This document shows, one piece after another, positions 30,395 through 40,017 of a DNA stretch of 64,000 nt (position 1 is the stretch's first letter; every line of letters begins with the position of its first letter). The position numbers and the translations under genes were made by a program. The notes beneath the pieces are model-generated. The model did no database searches. It had not been told where the DNA came from and saw nothing but the letters and a program-made list of their open reading frames with translations. Location of the stretch: NCBI RefSeq assembly GCF_003286415.2, contig NZ_CP043450.1, forward strand, positions 6,696,001 through 6,760,000, given 5' to 3'. This DNA comes from Mucilaginibacter rubeus (lineage in GTDB: Bacteria; Bacteroidota; Bacteroidia; Sphingobacteriales; Sphingobacteriaceae).

Positions 30395-32755
30395 ATGCTG
30401 AAGAACTATATCAAAACCGCCTGGCGTAACCTCGTTCGCAATAAATTTTATTCGGTGATCAATATTGCAGGTTTAACTGTGGGGCTTGCCATTGGCATCC
30501 TCATCCTGCTTTGGGTGCAGGACGAATTTAGTTTTGACAGTTTTCACAAAAATGCATCAAACATTTACCGGGTTGAACTTTTTGGCGGTACCGGTGCATC
30601 AAAGCAGATTTGGCAGGTTACGGTTGCCCCCATGGGGCCGCTGGCCAAACAGGAGCTACCCGCTGTGCAAAATCAGGTTCGCTTAACCAATAACTGGTTT
30701 TTCTCGCTGTTTAAATACCAGGATAAGGTTTTTAATGAGCAGGCTGTTGGCTTTGCAGATCCATCGTTGTTTACCGTTTTTGATTTCCCGCTGATTGAAG
30801 GAAGCAACGTAAAGCCCTTCACAAATGATAATTCTGTAGTGATCACCAGGAGTACAGCAAAAAGATATTTCGGAAATGAAGATGCTTTGGGAAAAGTTAT
30901 TGTGGCGGATAACAAAGAGAATTTCACGGTATCGGGTGTGATTAATGATTTTCCGCTTAACTCAAGCATTAATTATGATATGATCATGCCTATGAGCTAT
31001 CATGTCAAATACATGTTCACTAACTATAAAGATGACCTGAACCATGATTTTGGCAATTACTCGTACGAAACCTATTTGCAGCTAAAACCCGGTACCTCGT
31101 TAAAACAACTATCTGCAGATTTGAATAAGGTTCACTTAAAACGGAAGCCTGAAGATACGGATGCCGATTACCTCCTGCTACCTGCCACCAAAATGCATCT
31201 CTACAATGCCGATGGTACCGACAGAGGCATCAGCACAGTACGGATTTTTATCGTTATAGCTTTGGTAATACTGGTTATAGCCTGTATCAACTACGTTAAC
31301 CTTTCAACTGCACGGGCTATGCTAAGGGCTAAGGAGATAAGCATGCGTAAGATCATCGGCGCAGCCAAAACACAATTGTTTATGCAATTTGTGATTGAAA
31401 CTGCTTTGTTGTTCGCAGTTTCGGCGGTTTTAGGAGTGCTGGTAATTTATAATGTAATGCCGGTTTTTAACGCAATTGCAGGTAAGCAATTGGTGTTTAA
31501 TCTTTCCGATTATCATATTTGGTTTGTTATCGCAGGAACCATAGCCGCTACACTTGTGCTTTCCAGTATTTATCCGGCCTTGCTGCTATCATCTTTTGAG
31601 CCATTAAAGGCGCTTAAGGGCAAAATATCAAACAGCATTGGTGATGTTCTTTTCCGCAAGATATTAGTAGTGGTGCAGTTTACCTTCTCGGTAGTGTTGA
31701 TTATCGGTACCATTGTTATCACCGGTCAGCTCAATTATATCCGGTCGAAAAATTTAGGATATGATAAAAGCCATGTGTTTGGTCTTTGGATGCGGGATAT
31801 GAAAGGCCATTATGATGCCGTAAAAGCGGAGCTGTTGAAACAACCAGGCGTTGAAGCTGTAACCCGGTCTACGGGTAATATTGTTAACAATGGAGGTATT
31901 TCTGGCGATACCGATTGGGATGGAAAAGCTACCGGGCAAACATTTATTGTACATCCACAGGGTATCGATAAAGATTTTATCTCCTTCTTTAAAATAAAAA
32001 TGGCGGCAGGGCGTGGCTTTGAAGGTTCGGTGAGTGATTCGGCCCATTACATTCTGAACGAGGCTGCAATCAAGGAATTAGGAATGAAAGACCCTATAGG
32101 CAAACGTTTCAGGCTTCGTAAAACCGAAGGGATTATCATCGGTGTTGTAAAAGATTTCCACTTTGCCAGTATGCGCGAAAAAATTGGCCCGATGGTATTT
32201 TTTTATGCACCGGATACATATGCTTCCTTATATTTAAAAACAACCGGCGAGGGTGCTCCCAAAGCTATAGCAGCTGTCGAAAAGCAATTTAAGCAATACA
32301 ATGGTCAGTTCCCGTTCAGCTATACTTTTTTGGATGAGATTTTTAACAAACTTTACCAGGGAGAACAGCGTGAAGGAACTTTGTTTAACTATTTTGCCGG
32401 TATCGCGATTTTTATCTCTTGCCTTGGTCTGCTTGGCTTAGCGGCCTTTACAGCACAGGTGCGCACCCGCGAAATAGGTGTGCGCAAAGTTTTAGGCGCA
32501 ACGGTAGGCAGCGTGGTTACCCTGTTGGCTAAAGATTTTATTAAGCTTGTGCTGATAGCCATTGTTATTGCCTTCCCGATAGCATGGCTGGCCATGAATC
32601 ACTGGCTTGACGCTTTCGCGTATCGCATAGGTATAAATTGGACAACCTTTGCATTAGCAGCCGTGATAGCCATTTTAATAGCCTTTATTACTATCAGCGT
32701 CCAATCCATTAAAGCCGCGCTTGCTAACCCGGTTGATAGTTTAAGGCGGGAATAG
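30395..32755 (+). CDS. FtsX/MacB-type ABC transporter permease
   Basis: A 786-residue protein with the layout of duplicated MacB-like permeases: an N-terminal membrane helix (FYSVINIAGLTVGLAIGILIL), a MacB periplasmic core domain, three helices (about 285-410), a second helix/periplasmic half, and a final FtsX triplet (LFNYFAGIAIFISCLGLLGLAAF, REIGVRKVLGAT, IAIVIAFPIAWLAM). No ABC ATPase gene is adjacent, typical for the many orphan permeases of Bacteroidota. The ATG at 30395 starts the conserved MLKNYIKTAWRNL; the longer frame is unsupported. It probably exports or senses an envelope-acting compound. Confidence 0.88.
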   Translation: MLKNYIKTAWRNLVRNKFYSVINIAGLTVGLAIGILILLWVQDEFSFDSFHKNASNIYRVELFGGTGASKQIWQVTVAPMGPLAKQELPAVQNQVRLTNNWFFSLFKYQDKVFNEQAVGFADPSLFTVFDFPLIEGSNVKPFTNDNSVVITRSTAKRYFGNEDALGKVIVADNKENFTVSGVINDFPLNSSINYDMIMPMSYHVKYMFTNYKDDLNHDFGNYSYETYLQLKPGTSLKQLSADLNKVHLKRKPEDTDADYLLLPATKMHLYNADGTDRGISTVRIFIVIALVILVIACINYVNLSTARAMLRAKEISMRKIIGAAKTQLFMQFVIETALLFAVSAVLGVLVIYNVMPVFNAIAGKQLVFNLSDYHIWFVIAGTIAATLVLSSIYPALLLSSFEPLKALKGKISNSIGDVLFRKILVVVQFTFSVVLIIGTIVITGQLNYIRSKNLGYDKSHVFGLWMRDMKGHYDAVKAELLKQPGVEAVTRSTGNIVNNGGISGDTDWDGKATGQTFIVHPQGIDKDFISFFKIKMAAGRGFEGSVSDSAHYILNEAAIKELGMKDPIGKRFRLRKTEGIIIGVVKDFHFASMREKIGPMVFFYAPDTYASLYLKTTGEGAPKAIAAVEKQFKQYNGQFPFSYTFLDEIFNKLYQGEQREGTLFNYFAGIAIFISCLGLLGLAAFTAQVRTREIGVRKVLGATVGSVVTLLAKDFIKLVLIAIVIAFPIAWLAMNHWLDAFAYRIGINWTTFALAAVIAILIAFITISVQSIKAALANPVDSLRRE

Positions 32756-32777
32756 TTTTTGGGTAGAAAATCAAACT

Positions 32778-33258
32778 CGTGTCATTACCAGTAACCATCA
32801 GGCGTGTCCTGAAAGAAATCGGAATGACGTTAAGCAAGAATAAATAGTTTTTGGTTTGCGTTTATGGTGCGTAGGGCAGCGTTAGAGATTGTAGTGTAAA
32901 GCCCACAGCGTGTGTAGGAATTTGGGCGTGACTAAGCGAGGACTTGCAACGGAAAGCCCGGGCCGCAGGCAACGCCCAAATTGATAATAGATATCAAAAA
33001 AATACTGATAGTCAGTAGCTTACGGTGGTGCGATTGTGGGTTGTTGATTATTAATGATATTTTTTGATTCAATTTTGTAAAAATGGGCGTTGCCTGCGGC
33101 CCGTGCTATACGCTCATACTACACAGGCATTATCCGTCAGCTGACGGACGGTATCCGCTCCTATCACTAACGCGCCCGGCGCACACCATCGAAAAAGAAA
33201 TATGCTATACTTCATCATGTTTTTTTCAGGACACGCCTGATGGTTCCTCGCAATGACG
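32778..33258. repeat. Large composite palindrome filling the permease-murF gap
   Basis: Three nested inverted pairs: outer ACCATCAGGCGTGTCCTGAAA (about 32797) with TTTCAGGACACGCCTGATGG (33224-33244); middle GGTGCGTAGGGCAGCGTTAG with CTAACGCGCCCGGCGCACACC; inner CGGGCCGCAGGCAACGCCC (about 32968) with GGGCGTTGCCTGCGGCCCG (about 33085). The outer edge resembles the TCATTnCGA-type repeat ends. No open reading frame of interest is inside. The 520-base gap is otherwise empty. Confidence 0.75.
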
Positions 33259-33275
33259 TTTTTTATAAGGATATA

Positions 33276-34628
33276 TTAAAACAACTCCACCAACCGCTCC
33301 AAAGCCATTCCTCTTGATCCTTTGATCAGTATGGTAGAATTGCTTATTGGCTGCGCTTTTAAGGCGGCAATAGCATCTTCGGCAGTTTCATAAAAGGTTG
33401 CCGCGCCCTGGTTTCCGGCTTCTGATTTTTGGCTTAAAAAATCTTTGCCAATAAAAATCCGCTCATCAACCGGTGTATCCATTGCCTTTTTAATAACTGC
33501 GGCATGTTCAACTGCTGCTTCGGAGCCCATCTCAAACATATCGCCCAAAATAAGCACCTTTCTTTTCGCTTCTATTTTGCCTACGTTTTCGATAGCTACA
33601 AACATGCTGCTTGGGTTAGCGTTGTAGTAATCGCAAATGAGGGTATTGGTAGCCGTTTGCACAATTTGCGAACGGTTGTTTTTAGGTTGATAGCCTTCGA
33701 TACCGGAGTTAATTTCATTGGCCGGTAAGCCGAGATAGGCACCAATACAAATGGCTACTAAAATATTGGGCAGATTATAGGTGCCGGTTAGCTGGGTTTT
33801 AACTTTATAGCTGTCGCCGGTTTTATTGTTGGTCCACTCCAAAGTCAGGAGCGGAGAGTTTTCCAACAGTTCGCCGCTGATGAGGTTATCAATAGCATCG
33901 GTTCCGTAATAAATAACATGGTTAAGATGACGGGCATCTGCCATCTCCATTAAAACAGTATCATCGCTATTAACAAAAACAACATTCCCACTTTCCGACT
34001 TTCCGACCTCCGGACTTTCGGACTTTTTAAAGAAATCATACAGTTCCCCCTTGCCCTTCTTCACCCCCTCAACACCACCAAAACCTTCCAAATGGGCTTT
34101 GCCTACATTGGTAATTAAACCATGCGAAGGTTGAGCGATGCCGCAAAGCAGCTCGATCTCTTTTTGATGATTGGCGCCCATTTCAATAACCGCCACTTCA
34201 TGACTGGCATCAATAGTTAATATGGTAAGCGGTACGCCAATATGGTTATTTAAATTCCCTTGTGTTGCCTGGGTTTTAAAATGCTGGGATAGCACGGCAT
34301 TGATTAGCTCCTTGGTGGTGGTTTTGCCATTGGTGCCGGTAAGCCCAACAACCGGGATACCAAGCTGACGGCGATGGTGACGTGCCAGGTCCTGCAAAGT
34401 TGTTAACACATCATCAACCAATAAATACTGTTCGCCTAATTGGTAATCGGGATTATCGATCACCGCGTAGGCGGCACCGGCCTCCACTGCTTTTTGAGCG
34501 AAGGTATTGGCATCAAACTTATCGCCCTTAAGCGCGAAAAACAGGCTGCCAGGAATGATCTTCCGGGTGTCGGTGCTGATTACGGGATGTTTGAGATATA
34601 TATCGTATAGTTGGGTTGTGGTAGTCAT
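33276..34628 (-). CDS. murF: UDP-N-acetylmuramoyl-tripeptide--D-alanyl-D-alanine ligase
   Basis: It adds D-Ala-D-Ala to the UDP-MurNAc-tripeptide, the last cytoplasmic peptide step of peptidoglycan synthesis. 450 residues: N-terminal substrate domain (DTRKIIPGSLFFALKG), ATP-binding P-loop TGTNGKTTTKEL near 97-108, central EMGANHQKEI and NVGKAHLEGFG, and the C-terminal domain with DYYNANPSSM and LGDMFEMGSEA. Around residues 201-215 there is a Ser/Glu/Lys-rich insertion (KSESPEVGKSESG) encoded by tandem AAGTCCG-like words, discussed as a finding. The gene is alone, far from the dcw cluster, as in other Bacteroidota. Confidence 0.96.
   Translation of the reverse strand: MTTTTQLYDIYLKHPVISTDTRKIIPGSLFFALKGDKFDANTFAQKAVEAGAAYAVIDNPDYQLGEQYLLVDDVLTTLQDLARHHRRQLGIPVVGLTGTNGKTTTKELINAVLSQHFKTQATQGNLNNHIGVPLTILTIDASHEVAVIEMGANHQKEIELLCGIAQPSHGLITNVGKAHLEGFGGVEGVKKGKGELYDFFKKSESPEVGKSESGNVVFVNSDDTVLMEMADARHLNHVIYYGTDAIDNLISGELLENSPLLTLEWTNNKTGDSYKVKTQLTGTYNLPNILVAICIGAYLGLPANEINSGIEGYQPKNNRSQIVQTATNTLICDYYNANPSSMFVAIENVGKIEAKRKVLILGDMFEMGSEAAVEHAAVIKKAMDTPVDERIFIGKDFLSQKSEAGNQGAATFYETAEDAIAALKAQPISNSTILIKGSRGMALERLVELF
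33984..34028 (-). repeat. Short word array inside murF
   Basis: On the coding strand five consecutive copies of an eight- or nine-base word (AAGTCCGA, AAGTCCGG, AGGTCGGA, AAGTCGGA, AAGTGGG) lie in frame in murF. Similar word arrays are intergenic in related genomes as I recall. Confidence 0.6.
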
Positions 34629-34693
34629 GTGTTTAATGGCAAGAATAAATCAAAAATACATCATTTAAATAAGTTTAATACCGGAGTTGACTA

Positions 34694-34806
34694 ATTCCCC
34701 TCTTGAGAGGGGGCGCGTTAGGTGTGAGCGAAAGCAGGGGTGTGTTATGCAAGCAGTAGATTATAGGAAGATTAACACACCCCTACACCCCTCTCAAGAG
34801 GGGAAT
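34694..34806. repeat. Palindromic element, CTCTTGAGAG family (copy 1)
   Basis: Outer arms ATTCCCCTCTTGAGAGG (34694-34710) and CCTCTCAAGAGGGGAAT (34790-34806) are exact inverses; inner arms AGGGGTGTGTTA and TAACACACCCCT pair as well. It fills the murF-recQ gap. A 72-codon open frame across it is a by-product. Confidence 0.8.
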
Positions 34807-34862
34807 CGCACAAGGGCCGCGCTTTATTATTGTCAATCGGAAATACTTAACAAAAATTATTC

Positions 34863-37034
34863 CTACCTCTTCATCCAGTCTATCACTGCCCTGATCTCGC
34901 CGTAGCTATAATCCTCGCCTAAAATCTCTTTTATGGGCGATAGCCTTTCAGCACCGTAGCTTTCGACAGCATCAGCAATAGCAGCTATTTTTTTCTGCGG
35001 AACAATTTCGGTAATATCCAGATCGCCGTTTTGTACATAATAACTCAGGTGTGTTTCTATGGTAGATGTAGTGAAACCGCGTTCAGCAGCTATTTCCACA
35101 ATCGTTTTTCCGGAACGATATAGATTAAACGTTTCGGCTTTGGTATCACTGTTTCGCGAAGAAGTTTTGACTTGCCCTGTCGATTTCGTCTTACGCTCGC
35201 GCTTAGGTGATTTCTGTTTTATTTTTGAACCGAGGCTTTTCTCTGCACAATATTCCTTAACAGGCTGCAATAACTCGCGGCCATAGCGGGCCAGCTTGAT
35301 GTCGCCGAAGCCAGATATTAATCGTAGCTCATCCAAACTTTGCGGCAGGTAGGTGGCCATTTCCTGCAATGTGGCATCAGATACGATAACATATGCCGGC
35401 ACATTTTCATTCTCGGCAATACCACGCCTAACCTCTCTTAAGCGGTTAAACAACGGAGCTTCATGTGGCAGGCTTTCTTCGTGATGAACTTCTTCTACTT
35501 TTTCTATTTCAATAAACTCAACCTTTTGTCCGCCTTTTAAAACATCGGCGCTTAACGCGGTAAGTTTTAAAACCGGGTATTCATCGCCCGCGGTTTGCAG
35601 GTATCCCATGGTTACCAGTTCACGGATGTGGTGTTGCCAGTCGGCCTTGCTGATATCGGCGCCAATGCCGTAGGTTTTAAGCTGTTTATGCTCCTCGCGG
35701 ATCTTGTCGCTTTTTGATCCCCGTAAAAAGTCGATCACATAGTTTGCACCAAAACGCTCATTTAACCGGGCAACTGCCGAGAGCGCTTTTTGAGCAATCA
35801 GGGTTCCATCAAAACGTTTGTATTCGGTGAGGCAAACATCGCATGAGCCGCATTTGGCCGGAAATTCCTCGTCGAAATATTTCATGAGGTATTGTCGGCG
35901 GCAAGAAAGCAGCTGGCAATACTTTACCATATCATTAAGCTTGTTGAGCATGATCCGGCTTTGCTGCTCGTTACCTTCAACTTTAGCGAAGCCCTGCAGT
36001 TTCATGGCGTCACCCGGCGAGTAAAGCAGCAAAGCTTCGGATGGCAGGCCGTCGCGTCCTGCCCTGCCGGTTTCCTGGTAATAGCCCTCAATGTTTTTAG
36101 GCAGATCGACATGCACCACATAGCGCACGTTTGATTTATTGATACCCATACCAAAGGCAATGGTGGCTACAATGATCTTTACATCATCGCGCAAAAAGGC
36201 CTCCTGGTTGCGGGCTTTTATTTCGTTGCTTAGCCCGGCGTGATAAGCCTCGGCGGCAAAGCCCTCATCCTTTAAATCTTCGGCCAAAGCTTCGGTAGAT
36301 TTCCGGGAGAGGCAATAAATAATGCCCGACTCATCTTTATGCTCATTTAAAAAGGCGGTTAGCTGTTTAAAGCTGTTCTTTTTCGGCGTTACGTGGTAAG
36401 TAATATTTGCTCTATTAAATGAGGATACAAATATGGCCGGCGATTTAAGATTAAGCTTTTCAAGTATATCCTTCTGAGTGAGCTTATCGGCCGTAGCTGT
36501 AAGCGCGATAACCGGCACCGACGGAAATTCCTCCTTAAGCCCGGCAAGCATCAGGTATTCGGGTCTGAAATCATGGCCCCATGATGAGATACAATGCGCC
36601 TCGTCTATTGCTATTTGCGCTACTTTCAGCGTTTTTAAAAAAGGGATCAGCTTGTTGTCTTTATTCTCCTTGCTTTCGGCACTGAACAAGCGCTCTGGCG
36701 CAAGGTAAAGCAGTTTGATCTCGTTGTTCCGAAGACGGTTAACCAGGACCCTTGTCTCCTCGGGATTTAATGACGAATTGAGGAAAGCTGCCGGGATGCC
36801 ATTCACATTAAGACTATCTACCTGGTCTTTCATCAACGCGATAAGCGGAGATATTACTATGGTAAGGCCATCTAACAATACAGCAGGCAGTTGGTAGCAT
36901 AGCGATTTACCACCACCGGTAGGCATTAGTGCCATTACATCCTGCCCTTTAAGTATATTTTGAATGATTGCTTCCTGCTCATGCCGGAAAGCACTATAAC
37001 CAAAATATTTTTGCAGGGCCTGGATAGGTGTCAT
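34863..37034 (-). CDS. recQ: ATP-dependent DNA helicase RecQ
   Basis: A 723-residue superfamily 2 3'-5' helicase for recombination and fork repair. The core has the Q motif region FGYSAFRHEQEAI, Walker A PTGGGKSLCYQLP, the IDEAHCISSWGHDFR box, and motif VI GRAGRDGLPSEALLLY. The RQC zinc site follows (CRRQYLMKYF, then CGSCDVC near residues 395-401), then an HRDC domain (about 520-605) and a C-terminal helix-turn-helix (ETFNLYRSGKTIVEIAAERG) found in many Bacteroidota RecQ proteins. Length is normal for this type. Confidence 0.96.
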   Translation of the reverse strand: MTPIQALQKYFGYSAFRHEQEAIIQNILKGQDVMALMPTGGGKSLCYQLPAVLLDGLTIVISPLIALMKDQVDSLNVNGIPAAFLNSSLNPEETRVLVNRLRNNEIKLLYLAPERLFSAESKENKDNKLIPFLKTLKVAQIAIDEAHCISSWGHDFRPEYLMLAGLKEEFPSVPVIALTATADKLTQKDILEKLNLKSPAIFVSSFNRANITYHVTPKKNSFKQLTAFLNEHKDESGIIYCLSRKSTEALAEDLKDEGFAAEAYHAGLSNEIKARNQEAFLRDDVKIIVATIAFGMGINKSNVRYVVHVDLPKNIEGYYQETGRAGRDGLPSEALLLYSPGDAMKLQGFAKVEGNEQQSRIMLNKLNDMVKYCQLLSCRRQYLMKYFDEEFPAKCGSCDVCLTEYKRFDGTLIAQKALSAVARLNERFGANYVIDFLRGSKSDKIREEHKQLKTYGIGADISKADWQHHIRELVTMGYLQTAGDEYPVLKLTALSADVLKGGQKVEFIEIEKVEEVHHEESLPHEAPLFNRLREVRRGIAENENVPAYVIVSDATLQEMATYLPQSLDELRLISGFGDIKLARYGRELLQPVKEYCAEKSLGSKIKQKSPKRERKTKSTGQVKTSSRNSDTKAETFNLYRSGKTIVEIAAERGFTTSTIETHLSYYVQNGDLDITEIVPQKKIAAIADAVESYGAERLSPIKEILGEDYSYGEIRAVIDWMKR

Positions 37035-37046
37035 GTTTGTTGATAT

Positions 37047-37470
37047 GCTTCAAATGTGCAGATATGCAAATGTGCAGATTTCATTTAAATTTCAGATGTG
37101 CGAATGTGCAGATGTGCAAATGATAAGTGAGCGATATGAGAATGTACAGATTTCAGATGCGCAAATTTTTCTATCAGAAACAAAGGAATCGCTTTGATCC
37201 GAATAATTGATACGAGGCTCCTATGGAGCCAATTCACCGTAGTTTGTGTTGCTATAAACACGATACTCCTAACGGAGTTAAATAATACCCCAGAGGGGTA
37301 ACGTGTTTATAGCAGGTTTCAAGTAAATTTTAAGGCTCCGTTAGGTGCCCCGTAGTTTAAAAGCGATTTCCCTGTTATCCGAAAGCTGCATACAATTACA
37401 TTTTCTCATTTGCATATCTGAAATTTCCACATCTAAACAATTTGCACATCTGCCAATATTTTGTGCATAT
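37047..37470. repeat. Inverted word repeats (GCAAATGTGCAGAT) around a palindromic core
   Basis: The left flank (37047-37165) has several copies of CAAATGTGCAGAT-like words. The right flank (about 37400-37470) has the inverse (ATTTGCATATCTGAAAT, TTTGCACATCTG). Between them is a separate palindromic element with GCTATAAACACG (37251-37262) and CGTGTTTATAGC (37302-37313) arms and an inner CTCCTAACGGAG. This accounts for the whole 475-base gap between recQ and the M14 gene; no gene is seen. Confidence 0.7.
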
Positions 37471-37509
37471 TAGCTTATCTCTTTTCTCCCACACATTATT
37501 ATATAATAT

Positions 37510-40017
37510 ATGATAAAAAGACATTTACTTTTCTTTGTATTTATGGGTTTCTTTTGTTCGGCATTCGCGCAAAAGATCCAGTCGCCGCAGGAGTTTCTGG
37601 GGTATAAGCTGGGAGAGCATTTTACCCCGCATTATCGCATTGTCGAATATTTTAAATATGTGGCCTCGGCATCAAAGAATGTGAAGCTGCAGCAGTTTGG
37701 TACCACCAACGAGGGCAGGCCATTATTAGCCATGTTCATAGCATCCGACGAGAATATCGGTCGTTTGGAAGAGATCCGTCATAATAACCTTAAACTGGCC
37801 GGTGTTGAAAGCGGCGGCGGCAGCACATCTATGCCGGTTGTTACCTGGCTGAGCTATAACGTGCATGGTAATGAGCCTGCATCAAGTGAAGCCTCCATGT
37901 GGACTTTATTTGACCTGGTTGATCCCGCAAACACGGCTACCAAAGCCTGGCTAAAAAATATGGTCGTGGTTATCGACCCATGTCTAAACCCCGATGGCCG
38001 CGACCGTTATGTGAACTTTTATAATTCGGTAGTCGGCTCCGCGCCGGATGCTAACCCAACTTCGCGCGAGCATGTTGAACCATGGCCGGGCGGCAGGGTT
38101 AACCACTTTTACTTTGACCTTAACCGCGACTGGGCCTGGCAGCAGCAAAAAGAAACCCAGGCCCGGGTAGGTTTATACAATCAATGGTTGCCACAGGTGC
38201 ATGTTGATTATCATGAACAGGGTTATAACGCGCCGTATTATTTTGCTCCCGCTGCCGAGCCATACCATAAGGATATTACCCAATGGCAGCGTCAGTTCCA
38301 GGTTACAATTGGTAAAAACAACGCCAAGTATTTTGATCAGAATGGCTGGATGTATTTTACCAAATATGAGTTCGACTTGCTGTACCCTTCTTATGGTGAT
38401 ACTTATCCTTTATATAATGGTTCTATAGGGATGACCTATGAGCAGGGTGGTATCAGCGCGGGTTTGGCCGTGGTTACACGTGCCGGTGATACCCTTACTC
38501 TGGTGCAGCGGGTTGCGCATCACCACTCAACAAGCTTGAGCACATTGGAGATAGCCTCGCTAAACACACAAAAACTTTTGGACGAGTACAAAAAGTTTTT
38601 TGATAACAACCGCAACAATCCTCCGGGCGAGTACAAGACCTATGTTTTTAAAAACGACAACAATAATAAAATAAATGCGCTGGCAAAAATGTTGGAGCGT
38701 AATGGTATCCAGTATGGGTTTGGTTTAGCCAATAAAACGGTAACAGGCTTTAACTATATCACACAAAAAACGGAGCAATATAATGTTGGCACGAATGACC
38801 TGGTAATTAATGCCTATCAGCCTAAAGCGGTGTTGCTGCATGTGCTGCTTGAACCTAAAACCGTTATCCCGGATTCGGCTACCTATGATATCACCGCATG
38901 GTCACTGCCCTATGCTTATGGCTTGAAAGCCTATGGCGTAAAAGAATCATTTAAACCGGCTAATGCAAAATGGAATGTGGCTGAACCGGGCCCATTAACC
39001 AATACGCATGCTTATGCCTATGTATCGGCATGGCAATCGGTTAATGATGTGAAATTTTTAGCCGCCCTGTTAAAAAAGAAGATCAAGGTGCGCTATGCCG
39101 AGAAACCTTTTGAGGTAGGCGGAAAGCAATTTACAGCCGGATCATTGATAGTAACACGTGCAGGAAATGATAATGCCGATTTTGATCAGATCGTAACCCA
39201 AACTGCGGCTTCGCTTAACCAGGAGATCACTGCTATTTCAACAGGCTTTGTTGATAAAGGATCGGATTTTGGGTCGGATGCAGTTAGGGCTATCCGCCAG
39301 CCAAAGGTTTTATTGGTTGCGGGTGATGGTGTTAACTCAGAAGCCATGGGTGAAGTTTGGCATTTGTTTGAAGCACAGATAGGATACCCTATTACTTTGA
39401 TCCGTTACCAGGACCTTGGTCGCGCTAAACTTGGAGAGTTTGATGTAGCTATTTTCCCTGATGGCCGCTATGATGACTTCCCTTCGGAGAAACTTCAAAA
39501 CTGGGTTCGCGATGGCGGTAAGCTTATCGCTATAGAAAATGCAGTATCGTTACTGGTAGATAAAAAAGGAATTCTGCTCAAACGGAAAGAAGAGAAAAAG
39601 GACGATAAAGAAAAAGATAAGGAAAAGGACAAACCTGTTAAACTATATGGCGACCGTGAGCGCACGGCCATCAGTTCTTCTATTCCCGGTGCTATATATA
39701 AACTAAAGCTCGACAATACCCACCCACTTGGCTTCGGTTTGCCGGACTATTATTATTCGTTAAAGCTGAATGATGATATTTATGACCTGTTTAGCGACGA
39801 AGACGGCTGGAACGTAGGCACCATAAAAAAAGATGGTTATGTATCGGGCTTTGTGGGTTACGAATCAAAGAAGAAGATCAACAATGGCTTGCTCCTCGGC
39901 GTACAACCTATGGGCCGTGGCTCAATAGTTTATATGGTTGATGATCCGCTGTTCCGCAGTTTCTGGGAAAACGGGAAGCTGTTATTCAGTAACGCCGTGT
40001 TTATGGTGGGGCAGTAG
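37510..40017 (+). CDS. Secreted M14 family zinc carboxypeptidase
   Basis: 835 residues with a signal peptide (cleaved after CSAFA, about residue 20). The M14 zinc site is visible: HGNEPASSE near residues 117-125 and the third ligand in VHVDYHEQG near 232-240; MTYEQGGISAG near 310-320 supplies the likely catalytic glutamate region. The C-terminal part (about 590-680) reads like a ThuA/class-I-amidotransferase-type Rossmann region (VLLVAGDGVNSEAMGEVWHLFE), with a charged KDDKEKDKEKDKP linker before the final domain. It probably trims peptides or cell-wall peptides outside the inner membrane. Confidence 0.9.
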   Translation: MIKRHLLFFVFMGFFCSAFAQKIQSPQEFLGYKLGEHFTPHYRIVEYFKYVASASKNVKLQQFGTTNEGRPLLAMFIASDENIGRLEEIRHNNLKLAGVESGGGSTSMPVVTWLSYNVHGNEPASSEASMWTLFDLVDPANTATKAWLKNMVVVIDPCLNPDGRDRYVNFYNSVVGSAPDANPTSREHVEPWPGGRVNHFYFDLNRDWAWQQQKETQARVGLYNQWLPQVHVDYHEQGYNAPYYFAPAAEPYHKDITQWQRQFQVTIGKNNAKYFDQNGWMYFTKYEFDLLYPSYGDTYPLYNGSIGMTYEQGGISAGLAVVTRAGDTLTLVQRVAHHHSTSLSTLEIASLNTQKLLDEYKKFFDNNRNNPPGEYKTYVFKNDNNNKINALAKMLERNGIQYGFGLANKTVTGFNYITQKTEQYNVGTNDLVINAYQPKAVLLHVLLEPKTVIPDSATYDITAWSLPYAYGLKAYGVKESFKPANAKWNVAEPGPLTNTHAYAYVSAWQSVNDVKFLAALLKKKIKVRYAEKPFEVGGKQFTAGSLIVTRAGNDNADFDQIVTQTAASLNQEITAISTGFVDKGSDFGSDAVRAIRQPKVLLVAGDGVNSEAMGEVWHLFEAQIGYPITLIRYQDLGRAKLGEFDVAIFPDGRYDDFPSEKLQNWVRDGGKLIAIENAVSLLVDKKGILLKRKEEKKDDKEKDKEKDKPVKLYGDRERTAISSSIPGAIYKLKLDNTHPLGFGLPDYYYSLKLNDDIYDLFSDEDGWNVGTIKKDGYVSGFVGYESKKKINNGLLLGVQPMGRGSIVYMVDDPLFRSFWENGKLLFSNAVFMVGQ

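Noticed and set aside
37047..37165. Repeated CAAATGTGCAGAT words as a CRISPR array
   Set aside because: Word copies are degenerate, nearly contiguous, without uniform spacers, and the opposite flank carries the reverse complement; no cas genes are near.
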